Shown one piece after another: positions 34,450 to 44,066 of a DNA stretch of 64,000 nt. The DNA comes from Exiguobacterium aurantiacum DSM 6208 (GTDB lineage Bacteria > Bacillota > Bacilli > Exiguobacteriales > Exiguobacteriaceae). Below the pieces are notes generated by a model that did no database searches, was not told the DNA's origin, and saw only the letters and a program-made list of their open reading frames with translations. The stretch covers positions 1-64,000 of the forward strand of contig NZ_JNIQ01000002.1 in assembly GCF_000702585.1 (NCBI RefSeq), in the 5' to 3' direction. The translations under genes and the position numbers were made by a program. Position 1 is the stretch's first letter, and the number at the start of each line of letters is the position of its first letter.

Positions 34450-34481
34450 ATTATAAACCGTGTACCATAGTACACGGTCAA
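34450..34481 (-). promoter_or_regulatory. mer promoter-operator
   Basis: On the minus strand the -35 TTGACC (34481-34476) and -10 TATAAT (34455-34450) are 20 bases apart. Between them lies the dyad ACCGTGTAC/GTACACGGT (34457-34465/34470-34478). The overlong spacer and dyad position are characteristic of MerR-controlled promoters. Confidence 0.93.
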
Positions 34482-34747
34482 GTGAATTGGACTATTTTAT
34501 TTTTTTCCCAAAGTATCACTCGTATGTGATTGATACTTTTATATAATACTATTGATTATCCTAACATCCCACCAGAAAATCCGATTTAAACACCAGTTGT
34601 TTTTAAACTATTAAGAAAGTAATTCCACTATATATTCCGAAGACCCTAAATAAACAAAAAGAATAACTGACTCAAGAATGATATGCTCCCCAATAGGTAG
34701 ACAGATGAAATAACAAATCTGTTTATTCTATTGGGGAGTGTTTTTTT

Positions 34748-35422
34748 ATGGCGAGAAGTCGGCATTCAATCGAACAAAAACTGGCTGCACTGCGCATGAT
34801 GGAAGAAGAAACGCATACATGGAAGGAAATCATGGAGACTCATCACGTTTCTGAGAATACCCTCCGGGTGTGGAAAGTGAAATTCGATACCGGCGGGAGT
34901 GACGCATTGAAGGAATCGAAGACATGGAAACTGTACACCAAGGAACAGAAAATCGCGGCCGTCCGTGACTACCTCGACGGGGCCACCACGATGGAAGTCC
35001 TCTCCAACTATCAAATCAGTGATGGATCTGTTCTTCGAAAATGGATTAAGAAGTATACTAGTCATAGCGAGTTAACAGATTCGAGAAAAGGGATGGATCG
35101 AGCTATGACAAAAGGGAGAAAGACCACATTCGAGGAACGCATGGAGATAGTCAGGTATTGCCTGGACAACGGACGGAACTATCAACGGACGGCCGAGGTA
35201 TTCGCCGTGTCGTACCAACAGGTCTATGGGTGGACGAAAAAATATGACGCCGACGGCGTGCACGGGCTCGAGGACCGGCGCGGACGGACGAAGCAAGAAG
35301 AGGAACTGACCAACGAGGAGAAGCTCGAACGTCGCATTCAACAGATCGAGCGGGAGAACGAGCGCCTTCGTGCCGAGAACCTGTTCCTAAAAAAGTTGGA
35401 GGAAATCGAGAGGAGAGGTTGA
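34748..35422 (+). CDS. IS3-family transposase OrfA (helix-turn-helix)
   Basis: A 224-residue protein with two helix-turn-helix units (WKEIMETHHVSENTLRVWKV and MEVLSNYQISDGSVLRKWIK), a third near 150 (YQRTAEVFAVSYQQVYGW), and a C-terminal leucine-zipper (RRIQQIERENERLRAENLFL). This long form belongs to the IS150-like branch. It overlaps orfB by four bases, where frameshifting or coupled translation gives the fusion transposase. Confidence 0.9.
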   Translation: MARSRHSIEQKLAALRMMEEETHTWKEIMETHHVSENTLRVWKVKFDTGGSDALKESKTWKLYTKEQKIAAVRDYLDGATTMEVLSNYQISDGSVLRKWIKKYTSHSELTDSRKGMDRAMTKGRKTTFEERMEIVRYCLDNGRNYQRTAEVFAVSYQQVYGWTKKYDADGVHGLEDRRGRTKQEEELTNEEKLERRIQQIERENERLRAENLFLKKLEEIERRG

Positions 35423-36315
35423 TCAGCCAGATCAGGCTACAATTGCGATACATGGTCATCGAGGAAATGTCGACGACCGACACGTTCCCGGTCGTGCTCC
35501 TGTGCGAGATCGCGCAGGTCTCACGGGCCGCCTACTATAAATGGTTGAAGCGTACCGTCTCGGTACGCGAAGAAGAGAACTTGAGCCTATTGGAAGACAT
35601 CCGCCTCCTCTACGACCAGGTGAACGGGACCTACGGTTATCGACGGATCACCATGACGGTCAATCGCAGACGACGCCAGCATGACCTGCCGGCATACAAT
35701 GAGAAGCGCATCTATCGTCTCATGCGTATCCATGAGATCCGTTCGGTCATCCGCCAGAAGCGAAAACGGCACAAAAAGTCGTCACCTCAACATGTGGCAG
35801 AGAACGTATTAAACCGTGAATTCACAGCTGAAAAGCCGAATGAGAAATGGGTAACGGATGTGACAGAATTTAAATATGGCCTATCTAAGAAGGCCTATCT
35901 CAGTGTGATTCGTGATCTTTATGACGGATCCATTATTAGCTATGTGCTGGGACACTCTAATAATAATCAACTGGTATTTAAAACGCTTGACCAGGCAATC
36001 GTACGATTGCATCAAGAACACCCACTGATTCATAGTGATCGTGGATTCCAATACACCTCTAAGGCGTTCAAGCGTAAATTAGAGGCGGCAGGAATGACTC
36101 AAAGTATGTCACGGGTTGGTCGCTGTATTGATAATGGACCAATGGAATCTTTTTTCGGCACGTTAAAATGTGAAAAGTATTATTTACATAAGTATCAGAC
36201 CTTTGAAGAACTTAACATTGCCATAAATGAGTACATCTATTTTTATAATCACGAAAGATACCAAAAACGATTAAACGGCCTCAGCCCTAAAGAATATAGA
36301 GCGAAAGCCGCTTAA
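35419..36315 (+). CDS. IS3-family transposase OrfB (DDE integrase), mosaic
   Basis: A 298-residue integrase with an N-terminal HTH_21 region (NGTYGYRRITMTVNRRR) and the DDE core: WVTDVTEFKYG, IHSDRGFQYTS and a Glu in GPMESFFGTLK. From about residue 132 (AEN|VLNREF) the sequence departs from copy B, with only moderate identity and AT-rich codons. All catalytic residues are kept, so it may still function. Confidence 0.9.
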   Translation: MISQIRLQLRYMVIEEMSTTDTFPVVLLCEIAQVSRAAYYKWLKRTVSVREEENLSLLEDIRLLYDQVNGTYGYRRITMTVNRRRRQHDLPAYNEKRIYRLMRIHEIRSVIRQKRKRHKKSSPQHVAENVLNREFTAEKPNEKWVTDVTEFKYGLSKKAYLSVIRDLYDGSIISYVLGHSNNNQLVFKTLDQAIVRLHQEHPLIHSDRGFQYTSKAFKRKLEAAGMTQSMSRVGRCIDNGPMESFFGTLKCEKYYLHKYQTFEELNIAINEYIYFYNHERYQKRLNGLSPKEYRAKAA

Positions 36316-36369
36316 ATCACTTTTATTATTTCCACTGTCTACTTGACGGGGGGCAGTTCAGATTATTTT

Positions 36370-37050
36370 TTAATAATTTATTAAACTCAAAAGGGCACTA
36401 AACGTTTCGTTCTCTGCCATGATGTATACCCCTAATCCAACAAAGACTATAGGGATAATCCATCTTCCGTATTTCTCCAAAACTTCAGAAACATGTCTGA
36501 AGGAAGCTAAACGATATCCTACAAAACACCAGACAGCAACCATTATAAAGAAGATAATAACCGTAATTACCAGTTCATTCACACTTAAAGTTGTAAAATA
36601 AGGCACATAGATGCCGATATTGTCCCCGCCATTAGCGAATGTGATGAAGGCTACACTCATAAATAGTTTGTTAAATCTCCCTGAGTTTAAACTGGAGAGG
36701 ATCGCACCTTCATCTTCATCTTCACCCTTAATAAACAGTTTAATCCCTAAATAGATCGGAATTAAACCAAGCAATCCAACCCATTTTTCTGGAATCAACA
36801 TGACGCCAAAAGTTCCCAAAAGACTGATCAAAACCAGCAAGGCAAAACCTAAGTATTGCCCAATGACTATATCTTTAGGGTAGATCCGGTTACTCTTTGT
36901 CTGCGCGTTCATCTTTAAACCGCCAGTCGCTCTAGCCTGTGCATTTGCCTGAGAGAACAGCAGCATCAAAACAAAAATATCATCAATATTGGTTACTAAG
37001 AAAGCCCCAATTGCGGAAATAATAGTCAAAGCCACTTTTATCAACTCCAT
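36370..37050 (-). CDS. cadD: CadD-family cadmium resistance membrane protein
   Basis: A 226-residue polytopic protein with five to six membrane helices. The opening GAFLVTNIDDIFVLMLLFSQ and the FANGGDNIGIYVPYF segment, each with acidic residues inside helices, are hallmarks of CadD, which confers cadmium resistance in staphylococci. The gene ends ten bases from the mosaic IS3 copy. It lies downstream of the ZIP gene on the same strand. Confidence 0.9.
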   Translation of the reverse strand: MELIKVALTIISAIGAFLVTNIDDIFVLMLLFSQANAQARATGGLKMNAQTKSNRIYPKDIVIGQYLGFALLVLISLLGTFGVMLIPEKWVGLLGLIPIYLGIKLFIKGEDEDEGAILSSLNSGRFNKLFMSVAFITFANGGDNIGIYVPYFTTLSVNELVITVIIFFIMVAVWCFVGYRLASFRHVSEVLEKYGRWIIPIVFVGLGVYIMAENETFSALLSLINY

Positions 37051-37109
37051 GGTAAGTTATTAAAACATTCACACGTATGTTTGAATGTTATGAATAGGTT
37101 CTCCCCTGC

Positions 37110-37862
37110 TTAGTGTAAATATACGGGAAGTAGCTCCCCTATCCAGTGAAGAGCAAAATATAGCAATATCCCTACAAAAAAGAAAAGAATAACGACTCTG
37201 TCTTCAGTGGCACTAACAACAGGCAGCAAGTCAACGGTAGATATGTATAGAAATATTCCTGCTGTAATGGAAAGAGCTATCGCGAGGATGCTGCTATCTA
37301 CCATAAAAAATTGTGTTAGAGACACGGCTGCGATCGCGCCTGTTATCGTTGATAGACCCAATAAGAAAGATGCTCCTATCGCCTTCTTCTTGCTTTCAAA
37401 GCTTGCAAATACGATGGAAGAAATCGTTAAACCATCCGGAATTTTATGTATTAATACAGCAATCAATACAACAAATCCTATTCTCTCGTCTATTTTGAAA
37501 CTGGCTACAATAGAGACACCATCAAAAAACGTGTGAACCAGCATGCCCAATAAAGCACTAAAGGTTGTGCTTTGAGAATGAGAATGTTTATGAGTCTCTT
37601 CTCCGAAATGAAAATGGGGTGCAAGAAACTGCTGGAACAAAAAGATCAAACCAAATCCAATAACAATATATAGGGCACTGGATTCCTGAATTTCTAATGC
37701 TTCTGGTATTAAATCCATAATCGCAATAGCGAAAAGTATCCCGGCGCTCAGCGCCATTAAGCCATTTAAGCCCCTTCTAGACCAATTTTTTTTAAGAAAG
37801 ATCACAAAGCCACCCAGGACATTTGCGAAAGCCGCAGTTAGGACGTAAAACAAAATGTCCAT
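37110..37862 (-). CDS. ZIP-family metal transporter
   Basis: A 250-residue protein with about eight membrane helices and a His-rich loop (HFHFGEETHKHSHSQS, near residues 100-115). The helix IV and V signatures are visible: GMLVHTFFDGVSIVASF and LIHKIPDGLTISSI, with the conserved His and Asp that form the metal path. ATG 37862 follows a GGGGG run; the frame extends upstream without support. ZIP proteins move Zn or related divalent metals into the cytoplasm. It lies between lpd and cadD. Confidence 0.88.
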   Translation of the reverse strand: MDILFYVLTAAFANVLGGFVIFLKKNWSRRGLNGLMALSAGILFAIAIMDLIPEALEIQESSALYIVIGFGLIFLFQQFLAPHFHFGEETHKHSHSQSTTFSALLGMLVHTFFDGVSIVASFKIDERIGFVVLIAVLIHKIPDGLTISSIVFASFESKKKAIGASFLLGLSTITGAIAAVSLTQFFMVDSSILAIALSITAGIFLYISTVDLLPVVSATEDRVVILFFFVGILLYFALHWIGELLPVYLH

Positions 37863-37933
37863 TAATTCCCCCACTCCATTAAATGAAAAGTTTAACCTGC
37901 ACTTATGAAAAGTGCAGGTCTGCTGCATTCACA

Positions 37934-39343
37934 TTATTTCTTTTTATTCAGCATGTGAATGGCGTGCCCCATCACACCTTCCGCCGCTTCCATCAATGGC
38001 TCAGGCAACGTTGGATGGGCATGGATTGTAAGGCTTAGATCTTCGGCAGTTGCTCCAGATTCAATGGCAAAAACTGCTTCAGCAATAAGCGACGATACTT
38101 CTGGTCCTACCATCTGTGCGCCTAACACCCTTTTGCTGTTCTTCTCGGCTACAATCTGCACAAAGCCATCTGCATCTGAAACAGATAATGCCCTTCCGTT
38201 CGCTTGGAATGGAAAACGGCTGGAAACCGTTTCGTATCCCTGTTCTTTTGCTTCTTTCTCTGTTAATCCTGTGTAGGCAACTTCAGGATCACTGAAGATA
38301 ACAAAAGGCATGGCTTGAAAATCAATGATGCTGTTTTGTCCGCTAATCACTTCTGCAGCTACTTTTCCTTCGTAGCTAGCTTTATGGGCAAGGAGGTATC
38401 CGCCAGCACAGTCACCTATTGCATAAACATGCTCCACGTTTGTCTGGCATTTCTCATTTATCTTAATAAAACCACGCTCGTCTAATTCTACTCCGATATT
38501 TTCCAACCCAATTTTCCCTGTGTTCGGCTTTCTTCCTATAGAAACTAAGCAATAATCTCCGTTAACCACTTCCTCCTTGCCATCAACCTGTACACGAACT
38601 TTTACTTCATCCCCTGTGTTTTCTCCGCCTTGGACCAGAGCATTGGTTACAACTGTGATACCTAGTTCTTTTAGATGCCGTTTTACCACATTTGTAAGCA
38701 TAGGATCGGTACCTGGAAGAATCGTGTTGGACCCTTCGAGAATGGTCACTTTTGATCCGAATTTGGCATAAGCAGTGCCCAGCTCCAAACCAATATAACC
38801 ACCGCCTACCACAACTAAATGTTTTGGTACTTCCTGCAGCACCAATGCCTCAGTGGAAGAAATGATTCTTTTTTTATCAAATGGCATACTTTTTAGTTCG
38901 AAAGGCAAAGATCCTATCGCAAGGATTAAATCTTTGTAGGAATATACTTGTTCTTCGTTATTCATTTTGATTTTAGCCGTATAGGGTTTAGTAAGATAGG
39001 CTTCTCCACTGATTACCTCTACTCCATTGCCTTTCAGTAAGGTCTTAACCCCGCTGGTTAACTTATTCACGATGCCGTCTTTCCACTTTACTACTTCCGG
39101 CATATCTACTTGAACTTCACCAGAAACCTTGATGCCCATTGCACTGGCGTGTTGAATATGTTTTACCCGCTCAGACGCACTAATAAGAGCTTTTGATGGG
39201 ATACACCCCCGGTTAAGGCAAACGCCCCCTAGTTCTGCTTTATCTACCAGAACCACTTTTTTCCCCAACTGGGCCGCCCGTATGGCCGCCACATAACCTC
39301 CAGATCCTGCTCCTATTACTAACAAATCGACATCTTTTGTCAT
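37934..39343 (-). CDS. lpdA: Dihydrolipoyl dehydrogenase-like flavoprotein
   Basis: A 469-residue pyridine nucleotide-disulfide oxidoreductase from ATG 39343 (AGGAGG upstream). Motifs: FAD site GAGSGGYVAAIRAA (11-24), redox disulfide Cys 42/Cys 47 (GGVCLNRGCIPS), NAD site VVGGGYIGLELG, and the C-terminal HAHPTLPE catalytic His-Glu. These identify a lipoamide dehydrogenase rather than MerA, which has C-terminal cysteines. There are no other 2-oxoacid dehydrogenase genes here, so it probably serves thiol or redox balance with the metal genes; this is inference. Confidence 0.88.
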   Translation of the reverse strand: MTKDVDLLVIGAGSGGYVAAIRAAQLGKKVVLVDKAELGGVCLNRGCIPSKALISASERVKHIQHASAMGIKVSGEVQVDMPEVVKWKDGIVNKLTSGVKTLLKGNGVEVISGEAYLTKPYTAKIKMNNEEQVYSYKDLILAIGSLPFELKSMPFDKKRIISSTEALVLQEVPKHLVVVGGGYIGLELGTAYAKFGSKVTILEGSNTILPGTDPMLTNVVKRHLKELGITVVTNALVQGGENTGDEVKVRVQVDGKEEVVNGDYCLVSIGRKPNTGKIGLENIGVELDERGFIKINEKCQTNVEHVYAIGDCAGGYLLAHKASYEGKVAAEVISGQNSIIDFQAMPFVIFSDPEVAYTGLTEKEAKEQGYETVSSRFPFQANGRALSVSDADGFVQIVAEKNSKRVLGAQMVGPEVSSLIAEAVFAIESGATAEDLSLTIHAHPTLPEPLMEAAEGVMGHAIHMLNKKK

Positions 39344-39520
39344 TTTAGCTTCCTCCTCCGGTGATTTCAGAATGAAATAAACGAACGGTCTTTCACGAAA
39401 AAACAGAACCGTTTTCGTGCAATATGTAATCCTAAAACTGCTGTGAACCAACCTGTAACGTATACCCGTTTTTAATCATTTTTAATGTAACTAACCCCCA
39501 AATTTCTATACATGGTAAGA

Positions 39521-39554
39521 AAAAGGGCTTTCCAGACAACCAGAAAGCCCTTTT
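39521..39554 (-). terminator. Terminator of cadCA
   Basis: AAAAGGGCTTTC (39521-39532) pairs perfectly with 39543-39554, with A/T runs outside. It lies six bases after the cadA stop on the minus strand, so cadCA and lpd are separate units. Confidence 0.88.
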
Positions 39555-39559
39555 CCCTT

Positions 39560-41737
39560 TTATTCCTTGACCCGCATAAGCCGCATACTATTTAACGCTA
39601 CCAGAAGAGTTGCCCCCATGTCTGAAAGGATGGCAATCCAAAGTGTTAACCAGCCCGGTATGACCAATAGCAAGGCAATAAATTTAATGGCAATTGCAAA
39701 GGTGATGTTAGCTTTGATGATATTTAGGGATTTACGGCTTAGTTTCACAGTGAATGGAAGTTTTCTTAAATCATCTCCCATTAAAGCAACGTCTGCCGTT
39801 TCCAGTGCTGTATCTGTACCAGCTCCACCCATTGCAATCCCAACTGTTGAGGCCGCCAATGCAGGTGCATCATTGACCCCATCTCCTACCATTGCTACGT
39901 TGCCATACTCGGATCTCAATTGTTTAATATAGTTTAATTTGTCCTCTGGCATCAGTTCTGCCTGAATATCCGATACGCCAACATGGCCGCCGATCGCATT
40001 CGCGGTACCTTGGTTATCGCCTGTAAGCATAATGGTCTTTTTGATGCCAAGTTGATGCAATTTCTGAATAACGTCTTTACTTGATTCACGTACTTCATCC
40101 GCTACCGCAATCACAGCAAGTATTTCTTTTTCAGTTCCGACCACCATAGCTGTCTTGCCTTGGTTTTGAAGAGTAGTAACATTTTGCTCTAAGTCTTTAT
40201 CGAAATCATTAGTCAATAATTCCTTAAAGAGTTTCGGGCTACCGATGTAATAAGTCGTCCCGTTTACGATACCCTTTATACCCTTTCCTGTGATAGAAGA
40301 GAAATCCTCTACCTGTACGTCAGAATAATTAATGTTCTCCGCTTCTGCTTTTTTCATGATGGCTGAAGCAAGAGGATGCTGGGAACGATATTCTAATGCA
40401 GTAATGATGGACAGCAATTCTTTTTCATTTGCCTGCTTGTTCAACACATTAAAATCAGTTACCACTGGGACACCTTTTGTTAGTGTGCCCGTTTTATCAA
40501 ATGCAATGGCCTTTAAGGCACCCATTTCTTCTAGATAAATACCGCCTTTTATAAGAACGCCCTTTTTCGCTGCATTCCCGATTGCTGAAACAATGGAAAT
40601 CGGAGTGGAAATAACCAATGCACAAGGACAGCCGACAACAAGAACAGCTAATCCTTGATAAATCCATGTTTCCCAACTGCCATCAAAGAATAATGGAGGG
40701 ACTATAGCAACTAATGCTGCAATGATCATAATAATCGGTGTGTAATATTTTGCGAATTTATCAACAAATGCTTGCGAAGGAGCACGTTCCCCTTGTGCTT
40801 CCTCTACAAGATGAATAATTTTAGAAATTGTTGTATCTTCTACAAGTTTCGTTATTTCTACTTCAAGTAATCCTTCTTCATTTAAGGTACCTGCAAACAC
40901 TTCATCATCAACCGTTTTCGCAACAGGAACAGACTCGCCCGTAATGGCCGCCTGGTTAACAGCCGAATAGCCGCTTACTACAGTCCCGTCCATGGCAATC
41001 TTCTGGCCGGGTTTCACGATCATAATATCACCAATGGCAATGTCATCCACATGGATCATCATTTCTTGCCCATTTCGTCTAACGAGTGCCTCTTTTGGTG
41101 CAATATCCATTAATGAACGAATCGATTGTCTTGCTTTATCCATAGAGAATCGTTCAAGAGCTTCACTGATCGCAAAGAGAATGACAACAATGGCCACTTC
41201 TCCCCATTCCCCAATGATAGCACCACCTATAACAGCCACTGTCATAAGGGTTTTCATATCAAATTCAAAACGTAGTAAGTTTTGCAAACCAACTTTAAAA
41301 AGTGATAATCCTCCGATAAACATGGATGCTAAAAACAATAAGGTAGTAACAATGTTCTCTTCTCCATTCACATACGAGGAAAGATAACCAAAGGCAATCA
41401 ATAAGGAAGCATAAAGTAGAGTACTATGCTTTTTATAAAACGGCACTTTATCTTCTTTCGTATCTTCTTTTACCTCTTGTGATGCTTGGCGAGCAGATTT
41501 TTCAGGTGTCACTTTGAGATTCTCAAATGCACCTGCTTTTTCTAGTTCTTCTATCGTTGCATTACCATAAACAACAATTTTAGATGCACCAAAATTTACT
41601 TTTGCATCCTCAACTCCAGATAGCTGTTTTACATTTTTTTCGAATTTACCCGCGCAGTTTGCGCAAGTAAAACCTTGTACACGATAGGCCTTCATTTCTT
41701 GTTCAGATGTTATTGCCTTTTGATCAGACATTGACAT
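39560..41737 (-). CDS. cadA: CadA P1B-type ATPase, Cd/Zn/Pb efflux
   Basis: A 725-residue ATPase that pumps Cd(II), Zn(II) or Pb(II) out of the cell. One metal-binding domain is at 16-75 (FTCANCA), followed by eight membrane helices with the CPC motif ([11 protein letters not shown]), phosphorylation site DKTGTLT, HP motif (SQHPLASA) and GDGVNDAPA. Length matches pI258-type CadA. Its start overlaps the end of cadC by 14 bases. Confidence 0.97.
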   Translation of the reverse strand: MSMSDQKAITSEQEMKAYRVQGFTCANCAGKFEKNVKQLSGVEDAKVNFGASKIVVYGNATIEELEKAGAFENLKVTPEKSARQASQEVKEDTKEDKVPFYKKHSTLLYASLLIAFGYLSSYVNGEENIVTTLLFLASMFIGGLSLFKVGLQNLLRFEFDMKTLMTVAVIGGAIIGEWGEVAIVVILFAISEALERFSMDKARQSIRSLMDIAPKEALVRRNGQEMMIHVDDIAIGDIMIVKPGQKIAMDGTVVSGYSAVNQAAITGESVPVAKTVDDEVFAGTLNEEGLLEVEITKLVEDTTISKIIHLVEEAQGERAPSQAFVDKFAKYYTPIIMIIAALVAIVPPLFFDGSWETWIYQGLAVLVVGCPCALVISTPISIVSAIGNAAKKGVLIKGGIYLEEMGALKAIAFDKTGTLTKGVPVVTDFNVLNKQANEKELLSIITALEYRSQHPLASAIMKKAEAENINYSDVQVEDFSSITGKGIKGIVNGTTYYIGSPKLFKELLTNDFDKDLEQNVTTLQNQGKTAMVVGTEKEILAVIAVADEVRESSKDVIQKLHQLGIKKTIMLTGDNQGTANAIGGHVGVSDIQAELMPEDKLNYIKQLRSEYGNVAMVGDGVNDAPALAASTVGIAMGGAGTDTALETADVALMGDDLRKLPFTVKLSRKSLNIIKANITFAIAIKFIALLLVIPGWLTLWIAILSDMGATLLVALNSMRLMRVKE

Positions 41738-42092
41738 TCACTTCTTTCTTATGTTCTAGTACAATCATCATTATTTGTCTAATATGTTCATCGTCTAACG
41801 AATAAAACGCTAGTTTTCCTTCTTTTCTATATCTTACAATCCCCTGCTTATGAAGGGTCCTTAAATGATGAGAAGCATTTGCCACCGTAATACCAATAAT
41901 ATTTGCTATATCACACACACATAACTCTTCATCTTGACACAAAGCATAGGTAATCTTTGCCCTATTTTCATCCGCAATTGCTTTTAACATTTGGGCAACA
42001 CTAACAATATCGATTGTTTTTAAATCACCTTGTATTCGATTGACCTTTTCCTCGTCATAACAAAAAATTTCACAAGTATCTTTCTTATTCAC
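41724..42092 (-). CDS. cadC: CadC metal-responsive ArsR-family repressor
   Basis: A 122-residue repressor. The cysteines at 7, 11, 58 and 60 (ELCVCD) match the Cd(II)/Pb(II)-sensing site of pI258 CadC exactly in position, and a winged helix-turn-helix follows ([19 protein letters not shown]). It would release DNA upon metal binding. Dyad operators lie just upstream. Confidence 0.97.
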   Translation of the reverse strand: MNKKDTCEIFCYDEEKVNRIQGDLKTIDIVSVAQMLKAIADENRAKITYALCQDEELCVCDIANIIGITVANASHHLRTLHKQGIVRYRKEGKLAFYSLDDEHIRQIMMIVLEHKKEVNVNV

Positions 42093-42107
42093 ATTATCAC
42101 CCCATTG

Positions 42108-42170
42108 ATATTCAAGTGTTCACTTGAATATAGTATATACCTTTCCTTGGTTAATATTCAAGTGAATATT
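42108..42170 (-). promoter_or_regulatory. Two cad operators and the cadCA promoter
   Basis: A perfect 11-bp dyad (ATATTCAAGTG/CACTTGAATAT) is at 42108-42131 and a second (AATATTCA/TGAATATT) at 42153-42170. On the minus strand a -35 TTGAAT and -10 TATACT 18 bases apart are covered by the two dyads. This matches CadC control. Confidence 0.88.
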
Positions 42171-42260
42171 TGAATGAAAAACATAAAATGATTTTTCTAA
42201 TAGTAATTCCCGTTAACGAAGGTTAAACAGATAATTTTGTTCGTTTTTTCACATTATGAT

Positions 42261-42284
42261 AAAAGGGCTATTCCAAGCCCTTTT
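42261..42284. terminator. Terminator-like hairpin
   Basis: AAAAGGGCT (42261-42269) pairs with AGCCCTTTT (42276-42284) and is followed by T. No intact gene ends here, so it may belong to a gene lost by deletion. Confidence 0.6.
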
Positions 42285-43012
42285 TATTTGTTTCTAATGT
42301 CCAGAAACTCATCTTTTTATCAACTTTTAAATTACTGTATAGACGAACGAAAAATAATTAGTTGCATAATTCGTTATATGTGGCTTCGCTAATCTCGTCA
42401 TATCCATAGTCACAAAAATATTCGTATGATTCCACTTTCTTCTTGCATCTTCTGTCACAAGTGAATGACAATGATCTTCGACATTTTAAACTCATCTATG
42501 ACCACGCAGCTGCTCTCGAACCTAAATTTACTACACTTTACGCTTGTGACCCTATTATCAATCGATCGGTGATCCAGTCTTTCAACAACTTCCCCCTCAA
42601 AAACGTGAGGCTGCTCTCTTGGCGAGGCTAAGCGACGACCCGGAATTCGTATTGTTTTACACGAGTACACATTCCTGGGTGTGTTGATGCAATGTTCGTT
42701 CAGTTTTGGAGGTATCGGACATACTCAAATCTCATTGAACCCATATAGCAATACGTTAAAAGAACTGTTAGAAGAGTCCCGGTTGTTGGAAGAATCTTTG
42801 ATGAGTTTATCGAGTCCTTCTTAACCTTACGCTCGTACCGCCTAATCTCGATAATTACCTCTCCTGATCAATCTAGATTTTTGTATACAAAAAAATGATA
42901 TATGGTCATATATAATCAAAAGCGACGACAATACTTTGAGATGTGTATATTTCTAAAGGGACAGAGTGCTTTCCAGACAATCGATTCGACTCCACTTTGA
43001 TGGATATATAAA
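42285..43012. other. Stretch without an intact gene; degraded coding traces
   Basis: No frame has a start with a ribosome-binding site. The plus frame 42550-42687 reads like a protein (IGDPVFQQLPPQKREAALLA then RLSDDPEFVLFY) but is bounded by stops on both sides, suggesting a decayed gene. The rest shows nothing. Confidence 0.35.
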
Positions 43013-43050
43013 AGAGTGTATACATTTCGACGTCGAAACGTGTACACTCT
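43013..43050 (-). terminator. Long hairpin downstream of the GGDEF fragment
   Basis: Bases 43013-43030 pair with 43033-43050 at 17 of 18 positions, counting one G-T pair. It follows the stop of the GGDEF remnant on the minus strand and looks like its original terminator. Confidence 0.75.
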
Positions 43051-43085
43051 CTTTTGTTGTCGAGTCATGGCATGTCGTGACTCAA

Positions 43086-43305
43086 TCATGTATATTTTTG
43101 TATGTACATCGCATCATCTGCGACCAAAATCAGTGTCTCTAGTGAGTCCCCGTCTGTCGGATAAGCAGCTTCTCCAATTGAAGCATCGAGCGTCACCGGC
43201 ACATCTCCGATTGAGAGCTCGTATTTAAATGTCGCTTTCTTGAAGTCCAAAGGATAAGGCGAAAGGATCACGAACTCATCTCCGCCGATGCGACCGAGTA
43301 CTCTT
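43086..43305 (-). pseudogene. C-terminal fragment of a GGDEF (diguanylate cyclase) protein
   Basis: Reading on the minus strand from about 43305: ERVLGRIGGDEFVILSPY, the GGDEF signature itself, then SIGEAAYPTDGDSLETLILV and ADDAMYIQKYT, the usual end of the domain. The gene's 5' part is missing; upstream sequence belongs in another frame to a LicT-type remnant. It is therefore a truncated gene joined by recombination. Confidence 0.8.
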
Positions 43306-43686
43306 TCGCATACAACTGCTTAATTTCCCACTCTAACGCAGAACGGAAGTTCATCCCTTTTCGCGCACGTTCGACCGCAAAATTAATGTGATCACCTAGT
43401 CCAAGGAGAGCCATGTTGTTGACCGTATTCCCTACTTCAGTTTCATAAAGTTGGAGAATATCGCCGGCCAATTCGATGTCCTTCACATCGATTCGTTGTA
43501 GAAGTGCTTCCAGCTCATGCACAGATGCCTGTTGTTCTAGTACAAACTTTTGTGTGATTTTGACATCTCTCAAGGTGTCTCCCTCTCGAATACCGAACCA
43601 ATGCCACTTCCAGTCACTATTTCTTCAACATTATTATCATTTTCAATCAAAACGACATTATTGTTAAAAACTTTCACAACTTTCAT
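43300..43686 (-). pseudogene. Truncated, frameshifted LicT/BglG-type antiterminator
   Basis: ATG 43686 (GAGAGGG upstream) opens a CAT RNA-binding domain: MKVVKVFNNNVVLIENDNNV then EEIVTGSGIG. A one-base shift near 43595 moves the frame, after which the next sensible stretch is GIREGDTLRDVKITQKFVLE and the first PRD domain (LGLGDHINFAVERARKG, ALEWEIKQLYAKEY). It stops abruptly at the junction with the GGDEF fragment near 43300, so the second PRD is missing. Confidence 0.8.
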
Positions 43687-43724
43687 ATTAGGTCCCTCTC
43701 TTTTAGGTGCTTGTCCACACAAAA

Positions 43725-43786
43725 AGGCATAACCTAAAAAAAGCGGTACACTCAGAATAACGTGTGCAAGCTCTTAGGTTATGCCT
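43725..43786 (-). promoter_or_regulatory. Attenuator-like hairpin in front of the antiterminator remnant
   Basis: AGGCATAACCTAA (43725-43737) pairs perfectly with 43774-43786. On the minus strand the second arm is followed by TTTTTG. It lies about 40 bases upstream of the LicT-type start and looks like a leader terminator, the kind such proteins read through. Confidence 0.55.
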
Positions 43787-44066
43787 GAATAAACAGTTAC
43801 GTTCCATCGACTACAAGATAGCATGTGACCGAAAGCGCTATCAACGACTTTTTTCGTAGTTCGACGTTTTGATCAATTTATCTGAATTGAGCCCTGTTTT
43901 ATGCACAGTTTAAGCATGCATGTTAAGCACTCGTTTGAATGTGGCTACCTAATGAAACTTCTGCTTTCCATGTCCATCTTTCAGGATACAATGCGATTTT
44001 CAGCAGCGACAGATACCGCTAGCTCTTGATTCTTGATAAACTTAATGAGAAATGAGATGACTTATA

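Larger units (their letters stand above)
34679..36360 (+). mobile_element. IS3-family element, copy A (mosaic)
   Basis: A 1682-bp element with imperfect ends TGATATGCTCCCC and TGAACTGCCCCCC (both inward), encoding orfA and orfB. It lacks a target duplication (GAA at left, GAT at right). Its middle (about 35060-35800) is nearly identical to copy B at 47992, while both outer parts diverge, the 3' part strongly and with lower GC. This points to recombination between two related elements. Confidence 0.85.

Noticed and set aside
34676-36363. Target duplication for IS3 copy A
   Set aside because: The flanking triplets are GAA and GAT; they do not match under any end definition supported by copy B.
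42443-42631. Possible small gene
   Set aside because: No start signal, and a neighbouring frame looks more protein-like; treated as decayed DNA.
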